Shown piece by piece: positions 8,958-18,246 of a stretch of DNA of 64,000 nt (position 1 is its first letter; each line of letters starts with the position of its first letter). Location: NCBI GenBank assembly GCA_949499045.1, contig CATEEE010000039.1:3938-67937 (forward strand). Direction: 5' to 3'. The position numbers were made by a program, and so were the translations under genes. The notes under the pieces are model-generated. The model was not told where the DNA came from. It did not search any database and saw only the letters and a program-made list of their open reading frames with translations. The DNA comes from Marinobacterium sp. xm-d-530 (GTDB taxonomy: Bacteria; Pseudomonadota; Gammaproteobacteria; Pseudomonadales; Balneatricaceae).

Positions 8958-10472
8958 CTAACCCAAGAATAGCTGGTAGGCTGGATTGTTGGTCTCTTCA
9001 AACCAGGCGTAGCCCAATTCGTCTAAATATTTACGTACTTCCGCACGCTCTTTTTTAGGCACTTCCATGCCGACTAAAACCCGCCCATAGGCTGCACCGT
9101 GGTTGCGGTAGTGGAACATCGAGATGTTCCAGCGCCCACCCAGTGTATTTAGGAATTTCATCAATGCGCCTGGGCGCTCTGGAAATTCAAATCTGAAGAT
9201 CGCTTCTTCACTACAAACGTCAGGCTTGTGACCGCCAACCATATAGCGAATATGGCTTTTAGCCACCTCGTTATCGGTTAGGTCTGTCACTTCATCGAGT
9301 GCCTCGTTAAGTTCGGCCAGTAACTCTGAACGCCCATCATTGTTTTTACGGATTTGAACACCGGCAAAAACCACCGCCGCATCGCTGTCACTGTAGCGGT
9401 AGTTGAATTCTGTAATGTTGCGATTACCCAGTGTTTTACAGAATTGCTTAAAAGCACCTGGTCGCTCTGGAATTTTAGCTGCAATGAGTAACTCGCGTTT
9501 TTCACCGATCTCTGAGCGTTCTGCAACGTGGCGGAGACGATCAAAGTTTACGTTGGCGCCTGAGTTAATGGCGATGAGTGTTTTGCCAGTGCACTGTTCA
9601 CGTTCGACATAGCGCTTAAGGCCGGCAACCGCCAAAGCGCCTGCAGGTTCAGAGACTGCGCGGGTATCGTCAAAGATATCTTTAATCGCCGCACAGATTT
9701 CATCGACGCTGACGGTGATCACTTCATCGACATGATCTTTACAGATTTCCCAGGTGTGTTTGCCGATCTGAGCAACAGCGACACCGTCCGCAAAGATGCC
9801 AACTTGTGACAAGGTCGCACGACGCCCCTTCTCCATAGCCAGCGCAAGACAAGCAGACTCATCCGATTCGACACCAATAATCTTCGTGTCAGGGCGTAGA
9901 TATTTAACGTAAGCAGCAACACCTGCAATCAAGCCGCCACCGCCAACCGGTACAAAGATCGCGTCGATTGGATCTGTGTGCTGGCGCAACATCTCCATTG
10001 CAACGGTACCTTGTCCCGCAATGACATCAGGATCATCGTAGGGTGGGATGTAGGTTAAGCCTTTCTCTTGCTCCAGTTTGGCAGCGTGTTTGCGCGCGTC
10101 ATCAAAAGCATCGCCGTGCAGAACAGCTTTACCACCAAGACGGCGTACGTTGGTGACCTTAACGTCAGGCGTGGTTTTAGGCATGACAATGGTGGCTTTT
10201 ACACCGAGGTACTTGGCTGCATTGGCAACGCCTTGAGCGTGGTTCCCAGCTGATGCGGTAATCACTCCTCGTGCCTTCTCTTCATCAGTAAGCTGAGCCA
10301 TACGGTTGTAGGCGCCACGAATTTTGAACGAGTAGACAGGCTGTTCATCCTCACGTTTTAGGAGGACTTTGTTACCTGTGCGCTCGGACAAACCGGGTGC
10401 ATCATCCAGTGCGGTTTCGACGGCGACATCATAAACGCGCGCTTCAAGAATTTTTCGTATGTATCGCTGCAT
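8958..10472 (-). CDS. ilvA: Threonine ammonia-lyase, biosynthetic (threonine deaminase)
   Basis: A 504-residue PLP enzyme converting L-threonine to 2-oxobutanoate and ammonia, the committed step to isoleucine. The catalytic lysine is Lys50 in YSFKIRGAYNRM; the glycine-rich phosphate loop VGGGGLIAG follows near residue 185. Two ACT-like regulatory domains fill residues about 325-500 (ERPGAFKQFCKTLG and ERPGALMKFLNTLG), the arrangement used for isoleucine inhibition and valine activation. This marks it as biosynthetic rather than the short catabolic form. I chose ATG 10472 (MQRYIRKIL); a TTG at 10481 is in frame. It is divergent from rpiA, a common gammaproteobacterial arrangement. Confidence 0.95.
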   Translation of the reverse strand: MQRYIRKILEARVYDVAVETALDDAPGLSERTGNKVLLKREDEQPVYSFKIRGAYNRMAQLTDEEKARGVITASAGNHAQGVANAAKYLGVKATIVMPKTTPDVKVTNVRRLGGKAVLHGDAFDDARKHAAKLEQEKGLTYIPPYDDPDVIAGQGTVAMEMLRQHTDPIDAIFVPVGGGGLIAGVAAYVKYLRPDTKIIGVESDESACLALAMEKGRRATLSQVGIFADGVAVAQIGKHTWEICKDHVDEVITVSVDEICAAIKDIFDDTRAVSEPAGALAVAGLKRYVEREQCTGKTLIAINSGANVNFDRLRHVAERSEIGEKRELLIAAKIPERPGAFKQFCKTLGNRNITEFNYRYSDSDAAVVFAGVQIRKNNDGRSELLAELNEALDEVTDLTDNEVAKSHIRYMVGGHKPDVCSEEAIFRFEFPERPGALMKFLNTLGGRWNISMFHYRNHGAAYGRVLVGMEVPKKERAEVRKYLDELGYAWFEETNNPAYQLFLG

Positions 10473-10599
10473 AGTGATCAAGAGCTGTTTTGCTTAAGAA
10501 ATATGGATGCAAATGGTATAGACTCACTGCTATTGCGTCTAGATAGCCAGGCAAATGGCTGCTAAAACACCCCAAAAATGACTGTTTAGAGATGGATTG

Positions 10600-11271
10600 A
10601 TGACTCAAGACGAAATGAAACAGGCGGTCGCACAAGCGGCTCTGGATTATGTACTGCCAAAATTGAAAGCGGATTCAGTGATTGGAATCGGCACCGGTTC
10701 TACGGCTAACTGCTTTATTGATGCATTGGCAGCACACAAAGGGGTGTTCGAATCGGCTGTGGCTAGCTCAGAAGCGTCAGCTGAACGTCTTCGCTCTCAT
10801 GGTATTGAAGTGGTTGATTTGAACTCTGTCTCAGGTATTGAGGTCTACGTCGATGGGGCCGATGAGTTCGATCCGCACTTAAACCTTGTTAAAGGCGGTG
10901 GCGGTGCACTGACTCGCGAGAAGATTGTTGCGGCAGCCTCTAAAGAGTTCGTCTGTATTGTTGATCAGACTAAACAGGTTGATGTGTTGGGTGCATTCCC
11001 ACTTCCGGTAGAGGTGATTCCAATGGCGCGTTCTTACGTGGCTCGTGAGTTGGCTAAGCTGGGTGTTCAGCCTGAATACCGCCAAGGCTTCGTTACGGAT
11101 AATGGCAACATTATTTTGGATGTTCACGATATGGAGATCCTAAACCCTAAAGGTCTAGAGCGTGAGTTGAATGATTTGGTAGGCGTTGTTACTAATGGCC
11201 TGTTTGCGCTACGTCCTGCTGATATTGTTCTGATGGCAACACCAGAAGGTGTCGAGACGCTGACAGTCTAA
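10600..11271 (+). CDS. rpiA: Ribose-5-phosphate isomerase A
   Basis: A 223-residue cytoplasmic enzyme interconverting ribose 5-phosphate and ribulose 5-phosphate in the non-oxidative pentose phosphate pathway. The phosphate-binding loop [13 protein letters not shown] lies near residue 32, catalytic-site segment [20 protein letters not shown] near 85, and [20 protein letters not shown] near the end. The length is typical (219 in E. coli). ATG 10600 is chosen over TTG 10597 one codon upstream. It is divergent from ilvA across a 127-bp gap that should hold both promoters, and is followed by its own terminator. Confidence 0.96.
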   Translation: MTQDEMKQAVAQAALDYVLPKLKADSVIGIGTGSTANCFIDALAAHKGVFESAVASSEASAERLRSHGIEVVDLNSVSGIEVYVDGADEFDPHLNLVKGGGGALTREKIVAAASKEFVCIVDQTKQVDVLGAFPLPVEVIPMARSYVARELAKLGVQPEYRQGFVTDNGNIILDVHDMEILNPKGLERELNDLVGVVTNGLFALRPADIVLMATPEGVETLTV

Positions 11272-11290
11272 ATCGGAAAATTACAGTGAC

Positions 11291-11318
11291 AAAAAAGGAG
11301 CCGTTAGGCTCCTTTTTT
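11291..11318. terminator. Rho-independent terminator after rpiA (bidirectional shape)
   Basis: GGAGCC at 11297-11302 pairs with GGCTCC at 11307-11312 around a GTTA loop, with A6 before and T6 after. It can end rpiA and also the small gene that arrives from the right. Confidence 0.88.
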
Positions 11319-11332
11319 ATTGGTTGAGTGGC

Positions 11333-11455
11333 TTACCACTGAACAACCTGAGTTAGCGCGATGCTGACTGGCATAGTGATCCAAGCAAGAGCAACTAGGT
11401 TGATTGCGATCCAGCCCCAGCCAGATTTGTCACGGAAGTTTTCGTCGTGTGCCAT
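11333..11455 (-). CDS. Small single-pass membrane protein, 40 residues
   Basis: A short frame from ATG 11455 to TAA at 11333 encodes 40 residues: a charged start (MAHDENFRDKSGWGW) and one hydrophobic helix (IAINLVALAWITMPVSIAL) ending in TQVVQW. A GAGGG ribosome site lies about 11 bases upstream of the start, and the bidirectional rpiA terminator lies directly downstream, so it has the parts of an independent gene. I do not recognise the family. It could be a small subunit or modulator of a membrane complex, but nothing adjacent identifies a partner. Codon choice looks like that of its neighbours. Confidence 0.65.
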   Translation of the reverse strand: MAHDENFRDKSGWGWIAINLVALAWITMPVSIALTQVVQW

Positions 11456-11560
11456 GGTTTTAAACCCTCAAATTTGTTGATATAGATCAAAATTTGAGCG
11501 AATTCTACACATCTTTAATCAAAAAAAACACTACTCCAATAGTGGAATTAGACGTTGTTA

Positions 11561-14038
11561 TTACCCGTTTGTTTTAAGGATGGCATAGCACTGCTCTATC
11601 TTAAGTGGAGCACGCAACAAGCTGGCTATCGCAATAAACGCGAAAGCGGCCAACAGTGGCAGTGTGAACCACAGCTCCCAGTGAACCGACAGCGGTATCT
11701 TCAGCAAAAACTGATTCATAGCCGCTAGGGTGATCTCTGCACTGAACACCGCTAAAGACCCACACACTAGACCTAGAAGACCAAACTCCAAGAGATCCAA
11801 CTGTTTCGTCTCAGTCGCTCGTGCTCCCAAAGTTTGTAGCAGTGCCACCTCAGTTTTACGCTGTTCCAGAGCCTGTAATAGTGTAATCGTGACCAGAATA
11901 AGCCCCGTCGCCAGTGTCATGATCAACACAAATGCGGAGCTTTCAGCCAATCGTTCTAGCCAGCCAGCGAGTTGTTTCATCAGTTGATCGATATCGATCA
12001 GCGTTAATGAGGGGAATTCGCGCAGCAGTTCATTTGCCTGTGATTTGCGCTCCTCGGCCAGTTTAAAGCTTGTGATCCAGGTGCCCGGATAAGATTGCAA
12101 TGCTGCTGGCGAGAAAATGACATAGAAGTTGGGTTGGAAAGACTCCCATTTCACTTCGCGCACACTGGTAATAACACCACTGACGGGTTGGCCGCCCACG
12201 TCAAAACCCAACGTGTCACCCAATTTAAGTCCCAGATCCTCAAGCATGTCCCGTTCGATAGAGATTTGATGCTCGTTAGAGTCTGGATCCCACCATTCAC
12301 CTTGGATGATCTGGTTATGCACCGGTGGTTGTTGGCGCCAAGTAAGGTTTAGCTCCCGACGCAGGGAGTTATCTTTTAACTGCTCTTCGTTGAGCTGAGG
12401 TCTAATCGGTGCATCGTTAAGATTCACTAATCGACCACGGATCATCGGGTAGAGTTCGGTATCAATGTCACGTTCCGCTAAAAACTGATCGACCCCTGGT
12501 TTTTGCCACTCCTGGATGTTGATCAGGAAGTAGTTTGGTACGTCCTCTGGAAATTGGGCCTGCCACTCTTTAACAAGATCCTGACGGGCTACCCAGATAA
12601 CGCTTAACAGCATCAGCAATAAGACCATGACACCCGCTTGTAGTCGGTGCCATTTACGTTGCTGCCGTAAGCGCATGATTAGAAGGCGTCCAAGTGCAAT
12701 TCGATTCGCTAAGAAACGCCCCAGACTGTGCAGAATTATTTGCGCTAACCACCCGAACAGTAAGCCGCTGATACCCAACATAGCGAGTAGCACCGCTGCT
12801 GCAGCAGGCGCCGCTAAAAATAGCAGTAATACAGCGCTTAGTAGTACCAAACTGATGAGGTAGAGTCCCCAGCTCGCCTTTTGGCTTGTGTTTGTCTGTT
12901 CGCTTCGTAGTAGTTGCGCAACGGGAACTTTGGCCTGTTCCAGTGCGGGTGGCATGCCGAGTAGAAGTAGCATTGCATAGCCTAAAGCAGGACCTATTAA
13001 GTAACTGCTCCACTGCGCATTAGGCAGTGCTTGAGGGAGCAGCCCAGATAACCAAATGTTGGCAAGGCTAGCCAGAATAGCACCGGCTGCACCGCCAATC
13101 ACCGCGATTACCGTTGCTGCTATGCCGAGCTGCCAAAAATAGAGTTTAACTAAGGCACTTGGGGTTAGGCCCATGCTCAAGAAGAGTGCACTCCGACTCT
13201 GCTGGGCATGACCGAAACGTCTCAGCGCCAGCAGAATGGTCAGTGACGCGAGCAATAGGGTTGTCAGTGAGCTCAGGCGAACATAGGAGAGGCCGTTGGC
13301 GAGAGCGTTACCGGTGACCGGTTGATCATTAATCAGTGACAATATCCGCTCGTGGTTCTCTAACGTCGGCTTTAAACGTGTTTCAAAGGTTTTGAGTGCA
13401 GCATTTTCACCACTGATCAGTAGACGGAACTCGGCTCTAGATCCCGGTCCAAGCACAGCGCTCTTCTCTAGGTCTTGCTGATTGACCAGAAAGTGAGGGT
13501 TGAGCGTGTTGAACCCGCTGCCTCGATCGGGAGACTGTTTTAAGGTGGCCGCTAGCACGAGATCGGCATAACCAAACTGCAGAGTATCGCCAATATTGAG
13601 CCCTAACTGGTCAATAATGCGCGCTTCAGCCCATGCGGTTCCGGGTGCCGGCACGGCAGCTTGCATAGGCGGGTCGGTAATCACTTCGCCTCTGAGCGGG
13701 TAGGGATCTGAGATCACCTTTGCTGAACTGAGGATTAGGTTATCGCCAGCACCAACCATGGTCGGAAACTGAATAACCTGAGTGGTGGTTAGCCCCAACT
13801 CTTCGGCCATTTCTGTGCGTTGTTCGTCAATAGGACGACTGGATCGAACGACCAGATCAGCCCCTAGTACAGAGGCGCTCTCTCTCAGTAGACCACTCTC
13901 TAGACGATCACTGACTATCGATAGAAAGCTGGTCAGTGTGACGGCTAACAATGCAGCAAGAATTAAGCCCCGCCACTCGATGGTGCGCAGTTGCACCCAT
14001 AGCTGACGCCGTGCGATGCGGGGAATGGCAGAACTCAT
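11561..14038 (-). CDS. ybbP: ABC transporter permease of the FtsX/MacB superfamily (YbbP-like)
   Basis: An 825-residue inner-membrane permease. The N-terminal helix (near residues 27-45) is followed by a large periplasmic MacB-type domain (LLRESASVLGADLVVRSS), then a cluster of helices near 265-450, a second periplasmic region (about 500-680) and three FtsX-type helices at the C-terminus (LIMTLATGLILVTITLLQAL onward). This double arrangement is that of YbbP. With YbbA it forms a putative exporter or lipoprotein/periplasmic mechanotransmission complex; the substrate is unknown. Its start overlaps the ybbA stop by four bases (ATGA), so the two are translated together. Confidence 0.88.
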   Translation of the reverse strand: MSSAIPRIARRQLWVQLRTIEWRGLILAALLAVTLTSFLSIVSDRLESGLLRESASVLGADLVVRSSRPIDEQRTEMAEELGLTTTQVIQFPTMVGAGDNLILSSAKVISDPYPLRGEVITDPPMQAAVPAPGTAWAEARIIDQLGLNIGDTLQFGYADLVLAATLKQSPDRGSGFNTLNPHFLVNQQDLEKSAVLGPGSRAEFRLLISGENAALKTFETRLKPTLENHERILSLINDQPVTGNALANGLSYVRLSSLTTLLLASLTILLALRRFGHAQQSRSALFLSMGLTPSALVKLYFWQLGIAATVIAVIGGAAGAILASLANIWLSGLLPQALPNAQWSSYLIGPALGYAMLLLLGMPPALEQAKVPVAQLLRSEQTNTSQKASWGLYLISLVLLSAVLLLFLAAPAAAAVLLAMLGISGLLFGWLAQIILHSLGRFLANRIALGRLLIMRLRQQRKWHRLQAGVMVLLLMLLSVIWVARQDLVKEWQAQFPEDVPNYFLINIQEWQKPGVDQFLAERDIDTELYPMIRGRLVNLNDAPIRPQLNEEQLKDNSLRRELNLTWRQQPPVHNQIIQGEWWDPDSNEHQISIERDMLEDLGLKLGDTLGFDVGGQPVSGVITSVREVKWESFQPNFYVIFSPAALQSYPGTWITSFKLAEERKSQANELLREFPSLTLIDIDQLMKQLAGWLERLAESSAFVLIMTLATGLILVTITLLQALEQRKTEVALLQTLGARATETKQLDLLEFGLLGLVCGSLAVFSAEITLAAMNQFLLKIPLSVHWELWFTLPLLAAFAFIAIASLLRAPLKIEQCYAILKTNG

Positions 14039-14718
14039 GACAGCTCCTCGATAGCCCCATTACTTAATTGAATCCGGCGCTGACAGCGTTTTGCCAGCTC
14101 AAGGTCGTGTGTAATGAGTATTAGAGTCGTGCCCTGTTGTTCGTTTAACGAGAAGAGTTGTTCAACGATCTGTTGGCCAGTCGCTTCGTCGAGGTTGCCA
14201 GTAGGCTCATCGGCAAATAGCAGAGCGGGGTTGCCTGCAAAGGCGCGAGCAATCGCGACGCGCTGTTGCTCGCCACCAGACAGTTGTGACGGGTAGTGAT
14301 CCGTTCGATCGCCAAGTCCCACATTGTGAAGCCATTCTGATGCGGTTGACTCCGCGTTAGCTTGTTGACGGATTTCAAGCGGTAGCGCAACGTTATCCTG
14401 CGCTGTTAACTCTGGAAGTAGGTGGAAGGATTGGAAGATAAAGGCAATTTTATCCGCTCTAAGTTTGGCGCGTTCGGCATCCGAGAGTGACTCTAGAGGC
14501 TTTCCTTCAAACTCGACGGTACCGGAAGTAGCTGTGTCCAAACCCGCAAGCAGACTGAGTAGCGTTGATTTGCCTGCACCGGACTTACCAATAATCGCGA
14601 TCGTCTCACCGGCATTGATGGTTAAGTTGAGATTGACGAAGAGATCCAGTGTTCCGCTTCCGGTCTTAAACTGTTTTCCCAGTTGTTTTGCTTCTAGTAG
14701 AACGGAACGGCTAGTCAT
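14035..14718 (-). CDS. ybbA: ABC transporter ATP-binding protein (YbbA-like)
   Basis: A 227-residue cytoplasmic ATPase of the LolD/MacB class that powers the YbbP permease. Walker [21 protein letters not shown] lies near residue 41, the Q-loop in [20 protein letters not shown] near 95, signature [14 protein letters not shown] near 143, Walker [17 protein letters not shown] and the switch histidine in LILITHD. The start is ATG 14718 ([14 protein letters not shown]). It is the first gene of a two-gene operon and is divergent from the TesA-type esterase, a neighbourhood conserved in many gammaproteobacteria (tesA-ybbA-ybbP). Confidence 0.93.
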   Translation of the reverse strand: MTSRSVLLEAKQLGKQFKTGSGTLDLFVNLNLTINAGETIAIIGKSGAGKSTLLSLLAGLDTATSGTVEFEGKPLESLSDAERAKLRADKIAFIFQSFHLLPELTAQDNVALPLEIRQQANAESTASEWLHNVGLGDRTDHYPSQLSGGEQQRVAIARAFAGNPALLFADEPTGNLDEATGQQIVEQLFSLNEQQGTTLILITHDLELAKRCQRRIQLSNGAIEELS

Positions 14719-14812
14719 GATGTCCTCTTAATGATCCAATACTCTTCTAATACCCTTACGAATATTATTAATTTTGGGTTTGTTCAGTCACTTTTAAAGG
14801 TACGAGGTTGTT

Positions 14813-15421
14813 TTGCTTAAGAATTTCATGCTGCGGTTATTCATCGCCTCTTTTTTTGCAATGCCAGTCAAGGCGGCGGACATCATGGTGCTAGGCGATA
14901 GCCTTTCGGCGGGTTATGGGCTCACTCCGGGTGAAGGTTGGGTTGAACTGATGGAGCCGCGAATAGAAGGCTCTGGTTTAACCTTACTAAATGCCAGTGT
15001 CAGTGGTGAGACGACAGCAGGGGGGCTGGCGCGACTTCCTGATCTGTTAGAGTTGCACGAACCTAAATGGGTTCTGCTTGAGTTAGGCGCCAATGATGGA
15101 TTGCGCGGCACCCCTTTAAATATCATTAAGACCAATCTTGAAGCCATGGGCAGTAAGATTAGTGAGTCCGGTGCACAGCTTGTAGTCATTGGTATCCAGC
15201 TTCCACCCAACTATGGGCCTAGATACACGCGGGCTTTTTTTAATCTTTTTCCAGAGTTATCTGAAAAGTTTGATGCGCCCCTAGTGCCTTTCCTGTTGGA
15301 GGGAGTGGCAACGGATTGGGATCTGATGCAATCAGATGGCTTGCACCCAAAAGCCGTGGCTCAGCCGATCATTCTTGAGACAGTGATGAAGGTGGTGGGG
15401 CCTGAAATAGGCGTGCAGTAG
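14813..15421 (+). CDS. tesA: Secreted SGNH-family esterase/thioesterase, TesA-like
   Basis: A 202-residue periplasmic lipase/thioesterase (thioesterase I, protease I, lysophospholipase L1 family). Catalytic serine block GDSLSAGYG is near residue 27, block III GAND near 94, and catalytic Asp-x-x-His SDGLHPKAVAQ near 170. Residues 1-21 form a signal peptide ending PVKA. I start it at TTG 14813, because GAGG at 14804-14807 is five bases away; the ATG at 14828 would be 20 bases from that site. Both starts leave an export signal. It is divergent from ybbAP and convergent with sodB. Confidence 0.9.
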   Translation: MLKNFMLRLFIASFFAMPVKAADIMVLGDSLSAGYGLTPGEGWVELMEPRIEGSGLTLLNASVSGETTAGGLARLPDLLELHEPKWVLLELGANDGLRGTPLNIIKTNLEAMGSKISESGAQLVVIGIQLPPNYGPRYTRAFFNLFPELSEKFDAPLVPFLLEGVATDWDLMQSDGLHPKAVAQPIILETVMKVVGPEIGVQ

Positions 15422-15426
15422 ACAAT

Positions 15427-15453
15427 AAAAAAGAGAGCCGAAGCTCTCTTTTT
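15427..15453. terminator. Bidirectional rho-independent terminator between tesA and sodB
   Basis: AGAGAGC (15432-15438) and GCTCTCT (15443-15449) pair around a CGAA tetraloop, with an A run on the left and a T run on the right. Confidence 0.88.
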
Positions 15454-15469
15454 AATAATTGGCTATCGA

Positions 15470-16054
15470 TTAAGCCGCTAGGTTTGCGTTAGCAAAGTCC
15501 CAGTTCACAAGTGACCAGTAACCGTTTAAGTAGTCTGGACGTACGTTGCGGTAATCGATGTAGTAAGCGTGTTCCCAAAGGTCTACAGTCAGGATAGCTG
15601 TCTGACCGTTAGTCATTGGTGTACCAGCGTTGCTAGTGTTAACAATCTCTAGTGAGCCGTCAGCGTTTTTAACCAACCAAGTCCATGAAGAACCGAAGTT
15701 ATTAACCGCTTTATCGTTAAGCTCTTCTTTGAACTTCTCGAAAGAACCCCACTGAGCGTTGATCGCGTCAGCAATTGCGCCTGTTGGCTCACCACCACCG
15801 TTTGGAGATAGGCAGTTCCAGTAGAAAGTGTGGTTCCAAACCTGTGCTGCGTTGTTGAATACGCCGCCAGCGGGTGCAGTTTTGATGATCTCTTCTAGAG
15901 ATTTGCCTTCAAACTCAGTACCAGGTACTAGGCCGTTTAGCTTAACCACGTAAGTGTTGTGGTGTTTGCCGTGGTGGAATTCTAGAGTTTCAGCAGAGAT
16001 GTGTGGTTCTAGTGCATCTTTTGCGTATGGCAGTGCTGGAAGTTCAAAGCTCAT
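15470..16054 (-). CDS. sodB: Superoxide dismutase [Fe]
   Basis: A 194-residue cytoplasmic enzyme converting superoxide to hydrogen peroxide and oxygen. The four metal ligands are seen: His27 in LEFHHGKHHNTYV, a His in VWNHTFYWNCLSP near 74, and the Asp and His of DLWEHAYYIDYRN near 157 and 161. The AAQVWNHTFYWNCLSPNGGG segment is typical of iron rather than manganese enzymes. ATG 16054 is chosen (MSFELPALPYA), with GGAG six bases upstream; a frame opening at 16066 adds four unlikely residues. It appears monocistronic. Confidence 0.96.
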   Translation of the reverse strand: MSFELPALPYAKDALEPHISAETLEFHHGKHHNTYVVKLNGLVPGTEFEGKSLEEIIKTAPAGGVFNNAAQVWNHTFYWNCLSPNGGGEPTGAIADAINAQWGSFEKFKEELNDKAVNNFGSSWTWLVKNADGSLEIVNTSNAGTPMTNGQTAILTVDLWEHAYYIDYRNVRPDYLNGYWSLVNWDFANANLAA

Positions 16055-16268
16055 TATATGCTCCAATTGTTTCAGTTAGTCAGGGCATAAAAACCCTGGC
16101 GATTAGTTAGTGGGAGCGATCATATCACCTTTCGCCAGACTATTAATGGCACAAAAAGTAATGTCTTTAGATCACTCGGTTGTTTCGTATCTGCAACTAA
16201 AGATAGCTGAAATAATGTTCACCTCTGATTACAATGCGGCCATCTTGATCATTTACAAGGCTTTAAGC

Positions 16269-16553
16269 ATGTCAAAGGTTCTTCTGTGGATCGCCGTCGT
16301 TATGGGCGCCATTTACATTGTTCGAGTTAACTACTTCGGATCCAAAACCTACGAACCGTTCATGAACGGCTGTCTTGTGTCAGGCGCTTCAGAAGCGCGT
16401 TGTAGCTGTTTAACCGATTACGTCCACGAGCGCTTTGACGACCTAGAAGTGGGCCGAATTCTTCGCAGTGATCGATCTGACGCCGCATTCTCCGAACGCG
16501 TGGATCGCGTCATTGCAGCAGGTACGTTGGCCTGCAAGTCGGTGGATCAGTAG
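16269..16553 (+). CDS. Hypothetical small exported or membrane-anchored protein with four cysteines
   Basis: A 94-residue protein from ATG 16269, with AAGG eight bases upstream. Residues about 4-20 (VLLWIAVVMGAIYIV) are a membrane anchor or uncleaved signal. The rest is soluble, with cysteines in NGCLVSGASEARCSCLTDY and one near the C-terminus (TLACKSVDQ). The Cys pattern suggests disulfides if the domain is periplasmic; that is inference. I do not recognise the family. The frame is open back to 16110, but that stretch has no good start. It is convergent with nudE with no gap and no visible terminator. Confidence 0.65.
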   Translation: MSKVLLWIAVVMGAIYIVRVNYFGSKTYEPFMNGCLVSGASEARCSCLTDYVHERFDDLEVGRILRSDRSDAAFSERVDRVIAAGTLACKSVDQ

Positions 16554-17099
16554 CTACTGCTCGGCAAGCCATTGTTTGACTAGAAACAGTGCTGCAATGG
16601 CTCGCCCTTCATGAAAATCACTCTGCATTGCCAGTGTCTCGATATCCGCCAGAGGGTATTTAACGACCTCTAGAGGCTCTGGCTCATCACCCTCTAAACG
16701 ACTTTCATAAAGATCTTGAGCAACTACCAGCGTCAAGGAATTACCCATGTAGTTGGGAACCGCGCTCATATTTCGAATAACGTGAAGTTCATGAGCGCCA
16801 AAACCGGCCTCTTCCTGAAGTTCGCGATTGGCCGCTTGTAGAGCATCCTCGCCGGGATCGATAACCCCTTTGGGTAGGGTTAATACATAATCATTAAAGC
16901 CGGTTGCATACTCTCGAATCAGAACAATGTTCTGCTGGGCATCTAGGGCAAACACCATAACAGCCCCTCGGCCTGATGATGCAAGCCGCTCAAATCGACG
17001 CTCTTCACCGTTACTGAATCGAAGGTCGACCTGTTCGACATGAAACAGGGCACTCTTCTCTGGCTTGGTGACCTTCAAAATTTCCGGTTTGATCGGCAT
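16554..17099 (-). CDS. nudE: ADP compounds hydrolase NudE (Nudix)
   Basis: A 181-residue Nudix hydrolase that cleaves ADP-ribose, diadenosine polyphosphates and NADH. The Nudix box spans GVIDPGEDALQAANREL followed by QEEAGF near residues 98-120, with the expected REUxEExGU core. ATG 17099 (MPIKPEILKVTKPE) is chosen over TTG 17111. It is divergent from yrfG, 40 bp apart, as in E. coli (nudE-yrfG-hslR-hslO-pckA), and this synteny supports the symbol. Confidence 0.9.
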   Translation of the reverse strand: MPIKPEILKVTKPEKSALFHVEQVDLRFSNGEERRFERLASSGRGAVMVFALDAQQNIVLIREYATGFNDYVLTLPKGVIDPGEDALQAANRELQEEAGFGAHELHVIRNMSAVPNYMGNSLTLVVAQDLYESRLEGDEPEPLEVVKYPLADIETLAMQSDFHEGRAIAALFLVKQWLAEQ

Positions 17100-17139
17100 A
17101 CTGGTATCCAAATAACGTTTATTAGAGTGTTCCCTGATT

Positions 17140-17802
17140 ATGCTTCAATGGCAAGAGATAGACACCGTCTTCCTAGACATGGACGGCACCCTGTTGGATC
17201 TGCACTTCGATTCACACTTCTGGCTTGAATTTCTACCCACACGTTACGCAGAAATTCACAACATCGATGTAGATCAAGCTAAGAAATACATCTTGTCCAA
17301 TATCATGGAAGAGCAGGGAACCTTGAATTGGTATTGCTTTGATTATTGGACCGAGCGTTTCCAGTTGCCAATTGCTGAATTGAAACATGAGGTCGCCGAT
17401 AAGATCGGTTATCGACACTCCGTGCCTGAGTTTTTAGCTTGGCTTAAGGAGAGTGGCCGACGTGTGTTGATTGTCACCAATTCGCACCGAGCAGGGGTTG
17501 ATTTAAAGTTCTCTCGCACTAACCTAGCAAACGAGGTCGAAGGTGTTATTAGCTCGCACGATTATGGCTATCCCAAAGAGGCTCAGGCCTTCTGGGAGAC
17601 TCTGATGAAGCATGAGCCCTTTGACCCTGAGCGAACGCTGATGGTGGATGATAGTCTTCCCGTTCTGCAATCGGCACATGATTTTGGCATCAAACACCTA
17701 TTAACGATCGATCAGCCTGATCTGAAGATGCCCCCACGTGATATGAGTGATTGTGATTTTATGTCGATCAACGATTTTAATGAGGTAATGGTAAACGAAT
17801 GA
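17140..17802 (+). CDS. yrfG: HAD-family hydrolase YrfG (purine 5'-nucleotidase type)
   Basis: A 220-residue HAD phosphatase. Motif I is DTVFLDMDGTLLDL (nucleophile Asp near residue 12), motif II the threonine of VLIVTNSHRAG near 111, the motif III lysine in YGYPKEAQAFW, and motif IV acidic pair LMVDDSLPVL. E. coli YrfG acts on GMP and IMP; the specificity here follows from homology and position only. The stop overlaps the hslR start (ATGA), indicating translational coupling, and the gene lies in the conserved nudE-pckA block. Confidence 0.9.
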   Translation: MLQWQEIDTVFLDMDGTLLDLHFDSHFWLEFLPTRYAEIHNIDVDQAKKYILSNIMEEQGTLNWYCFDYWTERFQLPIAELKHEVADKIGYRHSVPEFLAWLKESGRRVLIVTNSHRAGVDLKFSRTNLANEVEGVISSHDYGYPKEAQAFWETLMKHEPFDPERTLMVDDSLPVLQSAHDFGIKHLLTIDQPDLKMPPRDMSDCDFMSINDFNEVMVNE

Positions 17803-18179
17803 GTAGTGGAATCCGTCTAGATAAGTGGCTTTGGGCTGCTCGGTTTTACAAGACTCGAGGCATTGCCAAAGAGATGATTGAAGGCGGTAAGGTGCACTAT
17901 AACGGCCAACGAGCTAAGTGCAGTAAAGCGGTTGAGATTGGTGCCAAGCTAAAAATTCGTCAGGGTTATGATGAAAAAGAGATCGAGATTATTGCGCTCT
18001 CTGATCAACGTCGTGGCGCGCCAGAGGCTCAAAAGCTCTACGTTGAGACTCAGGCCAGTATTAACAAGCGCGAAGAGAACGCTGCGATGCGCAAACAGTT
18101 GGGTTCCGGCCCAGATGCAAGGCCCGATAAAAAGAGCCGTCGTGAACTGTTACGGGTTAAAGGTTATTTACGGGATTGA
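17799..18179 (+). CDS. hslR: Ribosome-associated heat shock protein Hsp15
   Basis: A 126-residue S4-domain RNA-binding protein. Hsp15 binds free 50S subunits carrying nascent chains after abortive translation and helps recycle them. The S4 motif starts IRLDKWLWAARFYKTRG near residue 5 and is followed by GGKVHYNGQRAK; a basic C-terminal tail (RPDKKSRRELLRVKG) fits the family. Start ATG 17799 overlaps the yrfG stop. hslO follows after 67 bases. Confidence 0.95.
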   Translation: MSSGIRLDKWLWAARFYKTRGIAKEMIEGGKVHYNGQRAKCSKAVEIGAKLKIRQGYDEKEIEIIALSDQRRGAPEAQKLYVETQASINKREENAAMRKQLGSGPDARPDKKSRRELLRVKGYLRD

Positions 18180-18246
18180 TAGCTGAAACCTGCAACAATT
18201 CAGCGTAAAATCTCGCTCCAGTTTTTAATTTAAAATAGGTTTTCTG

